Source: Arthrobacter alpinus (GTDB taxonomy: Bacteria > Actinomycetota > Actinomycetes > Actinomycetales > Micrococcaceae). From it: a stretch of DNA of 64,000 nt. Each line of letters begins with the position of its first letter. Positions within the stretch are counted from its first letter, which is position 1. The position numbers and the translations under genes are program-made. The DNA lies in NCBI RefSeq assembly GCF_001445575.1, contig NZ_CP013200.1:2542001-2606000 (forward strand). Direction: 5' to 3'. Shown piece by piece: positions 1-8,476 of the stretch. The notes under the pieces are model-generated. The model ran no database searches and was not told the DNA's origin. It saw only the letters and a list, made by a program, of their open reading frames with translations.

Positions 1-1
1 G

Positions 2-958
2 CCCGACGGCGTCACGGTTGAGACCGTGGGGCGCGATGACGCACGCATCGGTACCGCAGGCATCCCGGAAGACCGTGTGGCTGCTGCCGCATGGGAAAAC
101 TTCAGTGAAGCCACCATTGTCACCTTGCCGGCAGAATTCGCTGGCAACGCAGACAACGTCACCACCTTGACCCTCACCGGTCAGGGCGATGCCCCCGCAG
201 CTTCGCACGTCGTCGTTATTGCCAAGAAGTTCGCCACTGGCGTTGTTGTCTTGGATCACCGCGGCACCGCCGTGCTGAGCGAGAACATTGAAATCCTTGT
301 TGAGGACGGTGCCAACCTGACGGTTGTCAGCATCCAGGACTGGGATGACGACGCCGTGCACGCCAGTGCGCAGCACCTCCTGGTTGGCCGCGACGCCAAG
401 ATCAAGCACGTTGTCATCAACCTCGGTGGCGACCTGCTTCGCACCACCCCGGCCGCGCGTTACAGCGGTACGGGTGCCGATGTTGAGATGTACGGTCTGT
501 ACTTCGCCGACGCCGGACAGCACCTTGAACAGCGCTTGTTTGTGGATCACTCCACGAAGAACTGCAAGTCACGCGTCACCTACAAGGGTGCCCTGCAGGG
601 CGATAACGCCCACGCTGTCTGGATTGGCGATGTGCTGATCCGTAAGCAGGCTGAGGGCACTGACACCTACGAGATGAACCGCAACCTCATCCTGACCCAG
701 GGTGCGCGTGCGGATTCGGTGCCCAACCTAGAAATTGAGACAGGCATGATTGAAGGGGCAGGGCACGCAAGCGCCACTGGCCGTTTCGATGATGAGCAGT
801 TGTTCTACTTGCAGGCTCGCGGCATCGAAGAAAGCGTTGCCCGACGCCTGGTGGTGCGTGGCTTCTTGAACGAGGTCATCCAGCACATCCAGGTTCCTGC
901 CCTCGAAGAGCGTCTGCGCGAGTCCGTGGAACGCGAATTGGCGGCGACTCCACAGTGA
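2..958 (+). CDS. sufD: Fe-S cluster assembly protein SufD (5' end outside window)
   Basis: SufD is the partner of SufB in the SufBC2D scaffold that builds Fe-S clusters in the cytoplasm. The reading frame is open from the first bases, so the true start lies upstream. The C-terminal part reads like the SufB/SufD beta-helix core: YKGALQGDNAHAVWIGDV, then NRNLILTQGARADSVPNLEIETG, then GHASATGRFDDEQLFYLQARG and an ARRLVVRGFLNEVIQHI helix. The usual order of these blocks is kept. The stop overlaps the GTG of the Rieske gene (GTGA), which indicates translational coupling. sufC follows, as expected for a SUF operon. The match to SufD rather than SufB rests on the motif wording and on gene order; sufB is presumably just upstream. 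Confidence 0.93.
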   Translation, partial: PDGVTVETVGRDDARIGTAGIPEDRVAAAAWENFSEATIVTLPAEFAGNADNVTTLTLTGQGDAPAASHVVVIAKKFATGVVVLDHRGTAVLSENIEILVEDGANLTVVSIQDWDDDAVHASAQHLLVGRDAKIKHVVINLGGDLLRTTPAARYSGTGADVEMYGLYFADAGQHLEQRLFVDHSTKNCKSRVTYKGALQGDNAHAVWIGDVLIRKQAEGTDTYEMNRNLILTQGARADSVPNLEIETGMIEGAGHASATGRFDDEQLFYLQARGIEESVARRLVVRGFLNEVIQHIQVPALEERLRESVERELAATPQ

Positions 959-1311
959 CTGATTCCTCCACGCCCGCCGGCGTTGTTGTCTGCCAAGCCG
1001 ACGATGTCCAGGTGAAGTCATCCTTGCTTGTTGAGGTTGATGACTACCCCATTGCCATTGTGAGGGACTCCTACGGGGAACTTCACGCTATTGGGGATAC
1101 CTGCTCACACGCGGAAATCTCCCTCAGCGAAGGCGACGTGGAGGACGGCACCATCGAATGCTGGGCACATGGCAGCTCCTTTGACCTATCCACAGGTCAA
1201 CCTCTGACATTGCCCGCATTTGAGCCCGTGCCCGTCTTTGCCCTGAGCATTCACGGCAGCGACGTCTATGTGGACGTCACCAACATTCTTAACGGCGTCA
1301 GCGCGCAGTAG
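955..1311 (+). CDS. Rieske-type [2Fe-2S] ferredoxin of the SUF operon
   Basis: This 118-residue soluble protein carries one Rieske [2Fe-2S] centre. The two ligand boxes are visible: CSH near residue 48 and CWAH near residue 67, followed by GSSFDLSTGQPLTLPAFEPV, the normal Rieske fold order. It is as small as the bacterial non-haem ferredoxins of the NirD/BphF type. It has no membrane segment and no dioxygenase domain. The GTG start overlaps the sufD stop. Its place between sufD and sufC is common in actinobacteria, which suggests a role in electron supply or cluster delivery during SUF assembly. That role is inferred from context only. Confidence 0.92.
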   Translation: MTDSSTPAGVVVCQADDVQVKSSLLVEVDDYPIAIVRDSYGELHAIGDTCSHAEISLSEGDVEDGTIECWAHGSSFDLSTGQPLTLPAFEPVPVFALSIHGSDVYVDVTNILNGVSAQ

Positions 1312-1352
1312 CGCCGCGGCCCGCACACAAACTTTTTAGGAGAAAATAGAGT

Positions 1353-2120
1353 ATGTCTACTCTGGAAATCAAGGACCTGCACGTCAGCATCGAGACGGAA
1401 CAGGGCATCAAGCCGATCCTCAAGGGTGTCAGCCTGACCATCAACACCGGTGAGACTCACGCCATCATGGGCCCTAACGGCTCCGGCAAGTCAACTCTGG
1501 CCTCCACCATTGCTGGCCACCCCCGCTACACGGTTGACAGCGGGTCCATCACCCTCGACGGCGAAGACGTCCTGGCGATGACCGTTGACCAGCGCGCCCG
1601 CGCAGGACTGTTCCTGGCCATGCAGTACCCGGTAGAAATCCCCGGTGTCACCATGACCAACTTCCTGCGCACCGCCAAGACCGCCATTGACGGCGAAGCC
1701 CCCAAGCTGCGTACCTGGACCAAGGACGTCAAGGCTGCCATGGCCCAGCTGCGCATCGAGCCCGAGTTCGCTGAGCGCAATGTCAACGAAGGTTTCTCCG
1801 GTGGCGAGAAGAAGCGCCACGAAATCCTCCAGCTGGAGCTCTTGCGTCCCAAGTTCGCTATCCTCGACGAGACCGATTCAGGTCTTGACGTTGACGCCCT
1901 GAAGGTTGTTTCCGAAGGCGTGAACCGTTCCATCGAGGAAGGTGGCTTGGGCACGCTGCTCATCACCCACTACACCCGCATCCTGCGCTACATCAAGCCG
2001 CAGTTTGTGCACGTATTTGTTGACGGCGCCATCGCCGAACAGGGCGGCGCAGAGCTTGCTGACCGTCTGGAAGCAGAAGGCTACGACCGCTACCTGGTTG
2101 CAGAATCGGCAACAGCCTAA
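1353..2120 (+). CDS. sufC: Fe-S assembly ATPase SufC
   Basis: SufC is the ABC-type ATPase of the SufBC2D scaffold; it drives conformational change rather than transport. The protein has 255 residues, the normal SufC length. Walker A is GPNGSGKST at residues 40-48. The ABC signature is the SufC-type FSGGEKKRHE at about 148-157. Walker B is FAILDETDSGLD at about 168-179, where the DETDSGLD wording is diagnostic for SufC. A Shine-Dalgarno sequence (taggag) precedes the ATG. sufT follows after 19 bp, so the operon continues. Confidence 0.97.
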   Translation: MSTLEIKDLHVSIETEQGIKPILKGVSLTINTGETHAIMGPNGSGKSTLASTIAGHPRYTVDSGSITLDGEDVLAMTVDQRARAGLFLAMQYPVEIPGVTMTNFLRTAKTAIDGEAPKLRTWTKDVKAAMAQLRIEPEFAERNVNEGFSGGEKKRHEILQLELLRPKFAILDETDSGLDVDALKVVSEGVNRSIEEGGLGTLLITHYTRILRYIKPQFVHVFVDGAIAEQGGAELADRLEAEGYDRYLVAESATA

Positions 2121-2139
2121 CCATCGCTAAGAAGGAATC

Positions 2140-2490
2140 ATGACTGATATCAGCGAATCAAGTGCAGCCCTTGCTGCTGGACAAACTGACCTCGAAGACG
2201 TTGAGGAAGCGCTCAAGGACGTCATTGACCCGGAGCTCGGCGTCAACATCGTCGATCTGGGCCTGCTGTACGGCATGCGTTATGGCGACGACGGTGCTTT
2301 GCTCTTGGACATGACGCTGACCACAGCGGCTTGCCCGCTGCAGGACGTCATCGAGGAACAGGTGGAGAACTCTCTGGGTCCGATCGTGGACGAGTGGCGC
2401 ATCAACTGGGTATGGATGCCGCCGTGGGGTCCCGAGCGGATCACAGACGACGGTCGCGACCAGATGCGTGCCCTCGGCTTCAACATCTAG
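2140..2490 (+). CDS. sufT: SufT / MIP18-family (DUF59) Fe-S assembly factor
   Basis: This 116-residue protein belongs to the MIP18 (DUF59) family, which helps mature Fe-S proteins. The family pattern is visible: VEEALKDVIDPELGVNIVDL, then LLLDMTLTTAACPLQDVIEEQV with the conserved cysteine, and a closing WMPPWGPERITDDGR block. A short acidic stretch precedes the domain. It is the last gene of the SUF operon here. In mycobacterial SUF operons sufS and sufU lie between sufC and sufT, and here they do not. The function is well supported by family and position. Confidence 0.94.
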   Translation: MTDISESSAALAAGQTDLEDVEEALKDVIDPELGVNIVDLGLLYGMRYGDDGALLLDMTLTTAACPLQDVIEEQVENSLGPIVDEWRINWVWMPPWGPERITDDGRDQMRALGFNI

Positions 2491-2500
2491 TCACCACGTA

Positions 2501-2598
2501 AGACGCGCGCTACAGTTCCCTCGCGGGCAGTAAGATTTCCTCGGTCGCTAAGCGACCTTTGAAATCCATCCCCGCTCCGGGAACCGTAGCGCGCGTCT
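2501..2598. repeat. 98-bp imperfect palindrome between convergent genes
   Basis: The outer arms 2501-2520 and 2579-2598 are reverse complements with one mismatch in 20. Inside them lies a second level: gatttc at 2534-2539 pairs with gaaatc at 2561-2566, and ggtcgct/agcgacc form a perfect 7-bp hairpin around 2543-2557. Almost the whole element can fold into a single long stem. It sits between sufT and a convergent peptidase gene, so it may end transcription from both sides. There is no T-run typical of a simple terminator. A dispersed repeat (MITE-like or REP-like) is equally possible. Confidence 0.75.
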
Positions 2599-2612
2599 GG
2601 CATTAACGCTGC

Positions 2613-3518
2613 TCAGACCGTGGGTACCGCAAAGGTGTCGCATGCGGCCAGATCGGCACTTTGATAGCCCTTATACAGCCACTTTTGGCGCTGCTCGCTT
2701 GAACCGTGTGTCCACGATTCCGGATTGGTCCTGCCGGTGGCGGCCTTCTGGATCCTGTCGTCGCCCACGGAGGAAGCCGCAGACAGGGCATCGTTGAGAT
2801 CGCTTTGTGCAAGCGGCTTCAGGAACGGTTGGCTGCTTCCTGGTGCTGGCTTGGTGGAGGCGTACCGCATCCAGATTCCGGCGTAGCAATCAGCCTGAAG
2901 TTCTGTGCGCACGGACGCCGATTGGGCTCCCTTGGGACCCTGCTGGGCCTTGCCAATGGTCCCGGCCAAGTCTTGAACATGGTGACCAAACTCGTGAGCC
3001 ACCACATATTCCTGGGCCAGCGGTCCGCCGGAGGAACCGAACTGGGTTTCCAGCTGGGCAAAGAAGTCCGGATCAAAGTACGCCTTGTTGTCGCCGGGGC
3101 AGTAGAACGGGCCAACAGCTGAAGTGGCCGCACCACAGGCGGTGTCCACGCTCCCGGTGAAGATCACGGTTTTGGGTACTGAGTACTTCACACCATATTG
3201 GTTGAGGTAGCCAGGCCAGAAGCTGTTGAGTGCGTTGGCCGTTCCGAGGATGCGGCAGTCCAGGTTGGCATTGGCGTCCGCTCCCGTTTGGCAGTTCTCC
3301 AATGCTGAGCCACCCGACTGCTCAATGGCCGGTTGTTCGCCGGTGTCTCCCAGCATTGAGCTCAAAAGATCGGGATTGATCCCCAGCAGGGCTCCAATCA
3401 GCACCACGATGCCGCCGCCGAGCCCCAATCCCATCTTGCCACCGCGGCCCATACTGCCACGGCCTCTACGGTCTTCCGCTTGCGAGGGGTCAAGCCGCGC
3501 GCCTTCATTAAAAGTCAT
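2613..3518 (-). CDS. Neutral zinc metallopeptidase, membrane-anchored
   Basis: The protein matches the putative neutral zinc metallopeptidase family (YpfJ-like, Pfam PF04228). After a charged N-terminus rich in Gly/Arg there is one hydrophobic segment (GLGLGGGIVVLIGALLGI), so the catalytic part is probably outside the membrane. The HExxH zinc site is HEFGHH, with VVAHEFGHHVQDLAGTIG around it. Downstream lie the family blocks ELQADCYAGIWM, with the third ligand, and ESWTHGSSEQR near the C-terminus. I place the start at the ATG giving MTFNEGARLDPSQ, because upstream residues do not look coding. It faces the SUF operon across a long palindrome. The substrate is unknown. Confidence 0.9.
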   Translation of the reverse strand: MTFNEGARLDPSQAEDRRGRGSMGRGGKMGLGLGGGIVVLIGALLGINPDLLSSMLGDTGEQPAIEQSGGSALENCQTGADANANLDCRILGTANALNSFWPGYLNQYGVKYSVPKTVIFTGSVDTACGAATSAVGPFYCPGDNKAYFDPDFFAQLETQFGSSGGPLAQEYVVAHEFGHHVQDLAGTIGKAQQGPKGAQSASVRTELQADCYAGIWMRYASTKPAPGSSQPFLKPLAQSDLNDALSAASSVGDDRIQKAATGRTNPESWTHGSSEQRQKWLYKGYQSADLAACDTFAVPTV

Positions 3519-3603
3519 GGCTTTAGGGTACCGCCACTGCAGCCCCCTGTGGGAAAGCACACTGGCAGCTGACGGATTTCTCTAGCTCACCATCTCCTCT
3601 ACG

Positions 3604-5054
3604 ATGAAGGCAATGCCGTTCATAGATAAACTCCAGCACTGGGCCAAGACCACCGGATCTCGCCCTGCCGTCATTGTTGGTGCCCAGCACTTTGACTACG
3701 CCAGCCTGCTCGCGGCAGCTGAAACTGCCGCAACCTTGTCCGGTAGCGGATGTGAATCCGGCACTGGAGCGATCGCCGTCATCGATGAACCCGCAGGCGT
3801 GAACTTGGCCGTCCAGTTTTGTGCCGCCATACGCCAACACAAAACAGCCATGGTGGTGGATGCCAGCTGGCCGCAGGAGCTGCGCAAACAACTGACAGCC
3901 ACCGCCCAGAAGTGGGCTAGGACCCACGATCAGATAATTCCGCCGTTCCTACTGGGGCTTTCCTCCGGCACCAGCGGACTGCCCAAGGCCTTCACCCGGA
4001 GCGCGGAATCGTGGCACGAATCGTTTATTCGCAGCACGGAGCATTTCGGGCTCACTCCCGCGACGGTCACGCTGGCACCGGGTCCCATGGCCGCGAGCAT
4101 GAATCTCTACGCGCTGGGTGAGACCATTTTTGCTGGTGGAACTTTTATTGCGCTCCCGGATTTCGGCCCTGATACGGCACTGGCCGCAGTGTCAGCCCAC
4201 CACGTCAATAGGCTGGTGCTGGTGCCCACGGTCCTGGAGCTGCTGGCTCGTCGCGGCGTGGCTACCGGGCAGCTAGCCCGGGCATCACCAGTATTGTTTG
4301 CGCCGGCTCCGCGCTGACCGGTGCAACGGCTGCCTTGGCACAGCACTGGGCACCGAACGCCGTGATCCACCAGTACTACGGCGCAGCGGAGCTGGGATTT
4401 GTCGCTGCCACAACCTTGGAGCCAGCTGTTAGTCCACGTGATTCCGACGGCGTGGGGCGCGCTTTTCCCGGTGTGCAACTGAGTATTCGTGATGGGCGGG
4501 GCAGGCCGGTGCGTGCGGGGGAACTGGGAAGCGTCTGCGTCAAGAGCCCCTATGTGTGCAGCGGTTACGCCTGGGGTGAGGACGGTCTGGCGTTTTCTGA
4601 GCTAGGGACCGGCGGCTGGTACACCGTGCATGATCAGGGCAGCCTCGATCAGCATGGAGTCCTTCACCTAGCGGGCCGTGCCAGTGACATGATCCTGTGT
4701 TCCGGTGCCAACGTCTACCCGCACGCCGTCGAACAGGCGCTCCGGCGGACCGGGCGCAGCAGCTCCACAGAGCTGGACGTCATTGTTGCAGGACTTCCCG
4801 ATCCCGTGCGGGGCCACCTGGTCATTGCAGCTTTTCGCCCGGCTGCACACGGTTCGGGTAGGAACCACGGTGGCACCATTGATGATGCAGTGGCCATCCT
4901 GCGCACCGGTGCTGCGGGGCTGCCAGCAAGCCACCGTCCGTCGCACTACTACGAGCTGGCCGAACTTCCTTTGACGGGGAGCGGCAAAATCAGCAGGGCA
5001 GTACTGATCCAGTGGATTGTGAAAGGAGACCCCCGTGTCCAACGCCGCTGGTGA
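3604..5054 (+). pseudogene. AMP-dependent acyl-CoA synthetase/ligase, broken by a -1 frameshift
   Basis: Two adjacent frames (3604-4317 and about 4285-5054) join into one ANL-superfamily adenylate-forming enzyme of roughly 480 residues. The P-loop-like motif is LLGLSSGTSGLPK in the first part. The second part has QYYGAAELGF, the hinge region YTVHDQGSLDQHGVLHLAGRASDMI and the C-terminal lysine motif LTGSGKISR. The frames change at GCCCGGGC (4276-4283). One added C there gives LAPGITSIVCAGSALTGATAALAQHW without a break. The gene overlaps the next thiolase by 20 bp, so the pair probably acts on acyl-CoAs. It is either a recent pseudogene or a sequence error. Start ATG 3604 (or 3613) is uncertain. 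Confidence 0.85.
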
Positions 5055-6312
5055 ACTATTAGCTGCTGATGCAATAGGTATTGAAACTGGAGCCCACAAC
5101 CCTGACACCATCGCGGTGGTATTTATGGCTAAGCGGCTGCCCACGGCCAAGGCCGGCGGCGCCTACAAGCATCACAGAGCACATGAGCTGGCTGCCGCCG
5201 TGATTGAGCATCTCGTTGCGGCCTCGGGTATTAACCCGGCAGACATCGATGACGTCATCGTGGGCAATGCCACCGGGGGCGGTGGCAATGTGGCGAGGCT
5301 AGCCGCCCTGACGGCCGGATTGCCCGATCAGGTTCCGGGACTGAGCGTTGATCGGCAGTGCGGATCGGGCCTCGAAGCGATCATTCTGGCCGCCAGATTG
5401 GTGCAGGCTGGCGCCGGTGAGCTCTATTTGGCCGGGGGAGTGGAGAGCATCAGCACAGCTCCGGCCCGCGCGCACAAGGCCGCTGACGGCTCCTTGGAGT
5501 TCTTCGACAGGGCACAATTTGCTCCGCTCGAAACAGGCGATCCCGACGCAGGCGTAGCAGCTGAAAACGTGGCACGCCACTATGGCATCACCCGCGAACG
5601 TCAGGACGATTATGCCAGGGCCAGCCATGCCAGGGCGCTCAACGCACAGCGCAATGGTGCCTTTGCCGGGGAGTTGCTGCCGTTCGCTGGCCTCGCTGAA
5701 GATCAGGGACCACGGCCCAAGCTCAGCGCGGGCCTCATGGCACGCTTCCCTCCGGCATTTGTTCCAGGTGGTACCGTGACTGCTGGCAATTCGTGTCCGT
5801 TTAGCGATGGGGCGGCGATGACTGTCGTTACTTCGCTGACTCGGGCCCGGGCGATGGCGAAGACTCTGGAAGGTGGTCCCGGAACTGTATTGGCGTTTCG
5901 TGCCAGCGCTGTTGCGGGCAATGATCCCAATCTGCTCGGGGTGGGTGCAGCGCACGCCATGGAATCGCTGCTGACCCGAAATGGAATGCAGATCGCTCAG
6001 GTTCGGGACTCTCTCATCGAGTTCAATGAGGCCTTTTCCTCCCAAGTGCTGGCTGTGGCGGACATCCTCGACCTCGATCCCGGCCTCTTCAACCACGACG
6101 GCGGGGCGTTGGCTTTGGGGCACCCGTACGGTGCGTCCGGGGCTGTGTTGGTGACGCGGCTGCTCGCCCAAGTGCAGCGCGAGGTGGGAGCTGCGGGTGC
6201 TGGCCGAACTGCTGGCCGGGATGCGTTCGCCATGATCAGTGTGGCCGGAGGCATTGGACTTGCTGCGCACTTCCAAGCTGTAAGCCTGAAAGCGCCACAG
6301 AAAACGGAATGA
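5035..6312 (+). CDS. Thiolase-family protein with Cys-to-Ser change at the second active-site motif
   Basis: This 425-residue protein has the thiolase fold and is coupled to an acyl-CoA ligase upstream. The nucleophile motif is present (SVDRQCGSGLEAI, about residue 107), as are FNEAFSSQ and the ALGHPYGASGA histidine motif. The closing motif, usually CxGGGQG or CAAGGQG, reads ISVAGGIG here, so the second catalytic cysteine is a serine. The other thiolase in this window (39750-41135) keeps that cysteine. The GTG start has a good Shine-Dalgarno (aaaggaga) inside the end of the ligase gene. Activity as a condensing or cleaving thiolase may be altered or lost. Confidence 0.9.
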   Translation: MSNAAGELLAADAIGIETGAHNPDTIAVVFMAKRLPTAKAGGAYKHHRAHELAAAVIEHLVAASGINPADIDDVIVGNATGGGGNVARLAALTAGLPDQVPGLSVDRQCGSGLEAIILAARLVQAGAGELYLAGGVESISTAPARAHKAADGSLEFFDRAQFAPLETGDPDAGVAAENVARHYGITRERQDDYARASHARALNAQRNGAFAGELLPFAGLAEDQGPRPKLSAGLMARFPPAFVPGGTVTAGNSCPFSDGAAMTVVTSLTRARAMAKTLEGGPGTVLAFRASAVAGNDPNLLGVGAAHAMESLLTRNGMQIAQVRDSLIEFNEAFSSQVLAVADILDLDPGLFNHDGGALALGHPYGASGAVLVTRLLAQVQREVGAAGAGRTAGRDAFAMISVAGGIGLAAHFQAVSLKAPQKTE

Positions 6313-6374
6313 ACCGGCGGCTGGGCCTGAGTAAGGTGCCTGCCCGCTGGGATCCTTCTGCGAAAGGCTGGCCG

Positions 6375-6681
6375 TCAGGATTGTTCGGCACGGTAGTCAT
6401 AGGCGAAGGGTAAAAGATCGGAAGCTAGCACGCTCACTAATCCTTGCGGTGAATCCATGACCACGCGTATTTGTGGGTCGTACTCGGCAAGAATCTTCCG
6501 ATCGCGTCCGCACGGGCTCTTCACGCCACGGCCATGATTTCCAACTGCCACAGTGTGGCTCAGCTCGAATGCCCCAGCGGCGCGGGCGGCTCCGAGTGTG
6601 CACACCGTCTTCGCCAGGACCGGCATCAGTGGTTGCGTCGATTGTCTCGCGAGCAATGTCAATGAGAGATTGCTCGATCGA
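6375..6681 (-). pseudogene. Cytidine deaminase remnant lacking the HAE/CAE zinc segment
   Basis: The C-terminal frame reads LGAARAAGAFELSHTVAVG, then SPCGRDRKILAEYDPQIRVVM and LLPFAYDYRAEQS, typical of actinobacterial cytidine/blasticidin-type deaminases. The N-terminal part is in another frame: IDIARETIDATTDAGPGEDGVHT. The segment normally between them, about 30 residues with the catalytic glutamate and first zinc ligand, is missing. The junction is at about 6592. The PCxxC motif is also damaged: PCGRDR lacks the second cysteine. No proper start codon is left. The gene is the last of a decayed operon that starts with a kinase at 7642. Confidence 0.8.
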
Positions 6682-7057
6682 CGTCAGGGGCCGGGCTGCC
6701 TTGGAGCACGTTTAAGCGGAGGGGTTTTGTCAGCTGCTCCACTTCCATGACGCGGGTCAGAACGTCACGACCGATACCCAGGCCCTGGTATTCAGGGGCG
6801 ATGTAGAAATACTCCAGCCACACCGCATCGGTCTCTGGGTGCATTGCCACCAGCCCGATGTCTTGACTGGCAGCAACAATGACTCGTTTGTGCTCGGGGA
6901 TGAAGGCATCGAGGAAACGTTGACGAACTCTTACCGCGTCATAGCGACCAAGCCGTTCAAGGTCGGCACGCATGACTTCGGCCCGCAATTCCGCCATCCA
7001 ATGCGCGTCAGGGGAGTCACTTGCTCTGGAATTCCATGTCACAGCCATACCTCTCAT
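6659..7057 (-). pseudogene. GNAT-family N-acetyltransferase, truncated at the C-terminus
   Basis: The GNAT core is recognisable: IVAASQDIGLVAMHPETDAVWLEYFYIAPEYQGLGIGRDVLTRVM contains the acetyl-CoA site (Q/RxxGxG/A as QGLGIG), followed by LRLNVLQGSPA. GNAT proteins of this type normally continue with about 25-30 residues (A-R-x-L-Y-E-R-x-G-F...). Here the frame runs instead into PDVDRAISH and stops. So the 3' end was probably lost in a deletion that also removed the start of the deaminase gene. The start ATG overlaps the kinase stop (ATGA). The product may still fold partly, but I treat it as decayed. Confidence 0.72.
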
Positions 7058-7642
7058 TTAGCCGTCTCCTCACTCTGAGGCCAAAATACGGTGGAAGCAG
7101 ACACGTAAGGACGCATCACCTTCGGTGACGAGAAATCTGTGGTTTCCACCACGAACGTGGCACGTCCCCACGGACGAGCTGCTTGGAAGTTCAGACGTTG
7201 CCCACCGACGTATCCCAGTAAGGTGCCAGTCCATCGCGGTGCAGGAACATGCCTTCCACAATGACAAGTGCATCCTTTGGTGCCTGAACATAGGGGGCTG
7301 GTTCGCTTGGGTCTGCCCGTGAGTCATAAGACGACGGCGAGTAGCATCCATCACCCGTGGGACCAAGGGGCACGAGCACCTGATCACGTAACGCTGCGTA
7401 GTTGTAGGTGTCCGCCCAGAAACCCTCTGGTGACGTACGCCCTTTGGCATGCCTGACGGCGGAAGGGTTCAGGCAGTTGTCGGTGTGGATAACAATCACG
7501 GGTCGGTTATGTACTTCAACCACTAGCTTGGCGGTGAAGGAAGTTTTGCCACTGCCATCAATGCCATCGACTGCTGCTAAGCGGCGACCCGGGCCAATAC
7601 GCTGAGAATCTCATTGGCCAGTGAGCGCATGAAATTTTCCAT
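7054..7642 (-). pseudogene. Uridine kinase-like P-loop kinase, broken twice
   Basis: Three frame segments build one nucleoside-kinase-like protein. The N-terminus MENFMRSLANEILSVLA changes frame at GGCCCGGGT (minus strand; plus 7587-7595). One added C gives APGRRLAAVDGIDGSGKT with the Walker A motif GIDGSGKT. The middle holds TSPEGFWADTYNY and DALVIVEGMFLHRDGLAPYWDTSV. The C-terminal part YVGGQRLNFQAARPWGRATFVVE follows in a third frame after about 7200. Around 30 residues normally found between these parts (LDVP...MRRY) are absent, so a deletion is likely. The stop overlaps the GNAT start (ATGA), so kinase, GNAT and deaminase formed one operon. Confidence 0.78.
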
Positions 7643-8476
7643 ATCAACATGTTCCCATTCGCGAGATCAGTTGGCCCCGCAAGGACAGGATATTGGAGGC
7701 TACATGACGTCAATTTAGGGGTGCTCTCTGCCTCATCGTCTGGTCCTGGCGCCCATGACTAATCAGTAGAGCAATCTCGATGGGACTCTCTCAGAGGAGG
7801 AGCTCAGGTGGCTGATGGCTCGCGCCGAAGGCGGGGTCGGCCTCTTGCAGACTGCGGCCGCCTATGTTCACGAGGCAGGGCAGGGTAAGCCTGGTCCGCT
7901 TGGTATCTGCTCCGATGAACACCTTCCCGGGCGGGAACGCCTTGCCCGCCGGCGTTTCTGCTACCGGTGCGCGGTCCTCGGTGCAGGCCCATCACGGAGG
8001 CGTGCGCGCGGAGAAAACGCTGTCCGGTCTCGAGGTCGTGGGGCCGTGGGATGATGCCCAGACCGGCGTGCGAGGCATGACGACAGATGAGGTTCAACAG
8101 GTGGTCCCCGCGCGCCGGGAACGCGGCGGTCCGCACTTTCATAGTGGGCTTCGACTGTCAGCGGAACGTTACGGTTTGGTCTTTGAGGACAGGGTCCAGC
8201 TCGTCGGTGAGCTCTTCGCCAGCGGAGACATCACCATCCTCGACTTGTCATTGTGGGACGTTGCCAAACTTCCCGCTCATACTCCTGAAGGCAGCCGAAC
8301 ACTCCTGGAGCACTTCCTGGACCTGCCCCGCCACGGAACAGTCCTTCCCCGTGACGCGGGACCACCTCCGCTCGGAGAAACTCGCGGAGACGTTCGTGAG
8401 CTACTTCGCGAGCAACTGGCCAAAACTGGTGGAAGGCTAAGTTCATCCACTTCTCCGCGGCACGCTTCCGACGGCG
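7643..8476. other. Unassigned 0.8-kb region without a convincing gene
   Basis: Open frames of 80-240 codons exist on both strands here, but none shows a family signature I recognise. The frame 8150-8420 (+) has G/C-rich third positions and gives LFASGDITILDLSLWDVAKL. The minus frame 8142-7804 gives HASHAGLGIIPRPHDLETG. Both overlap and cannot both be real. The 3' end of the plus frame runs into the ecfT gene. The region borders a decayed operon, so it may hold gene remnants. No terminal inverted repeats or transposase motifs were seen. Confidence 0.4.
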
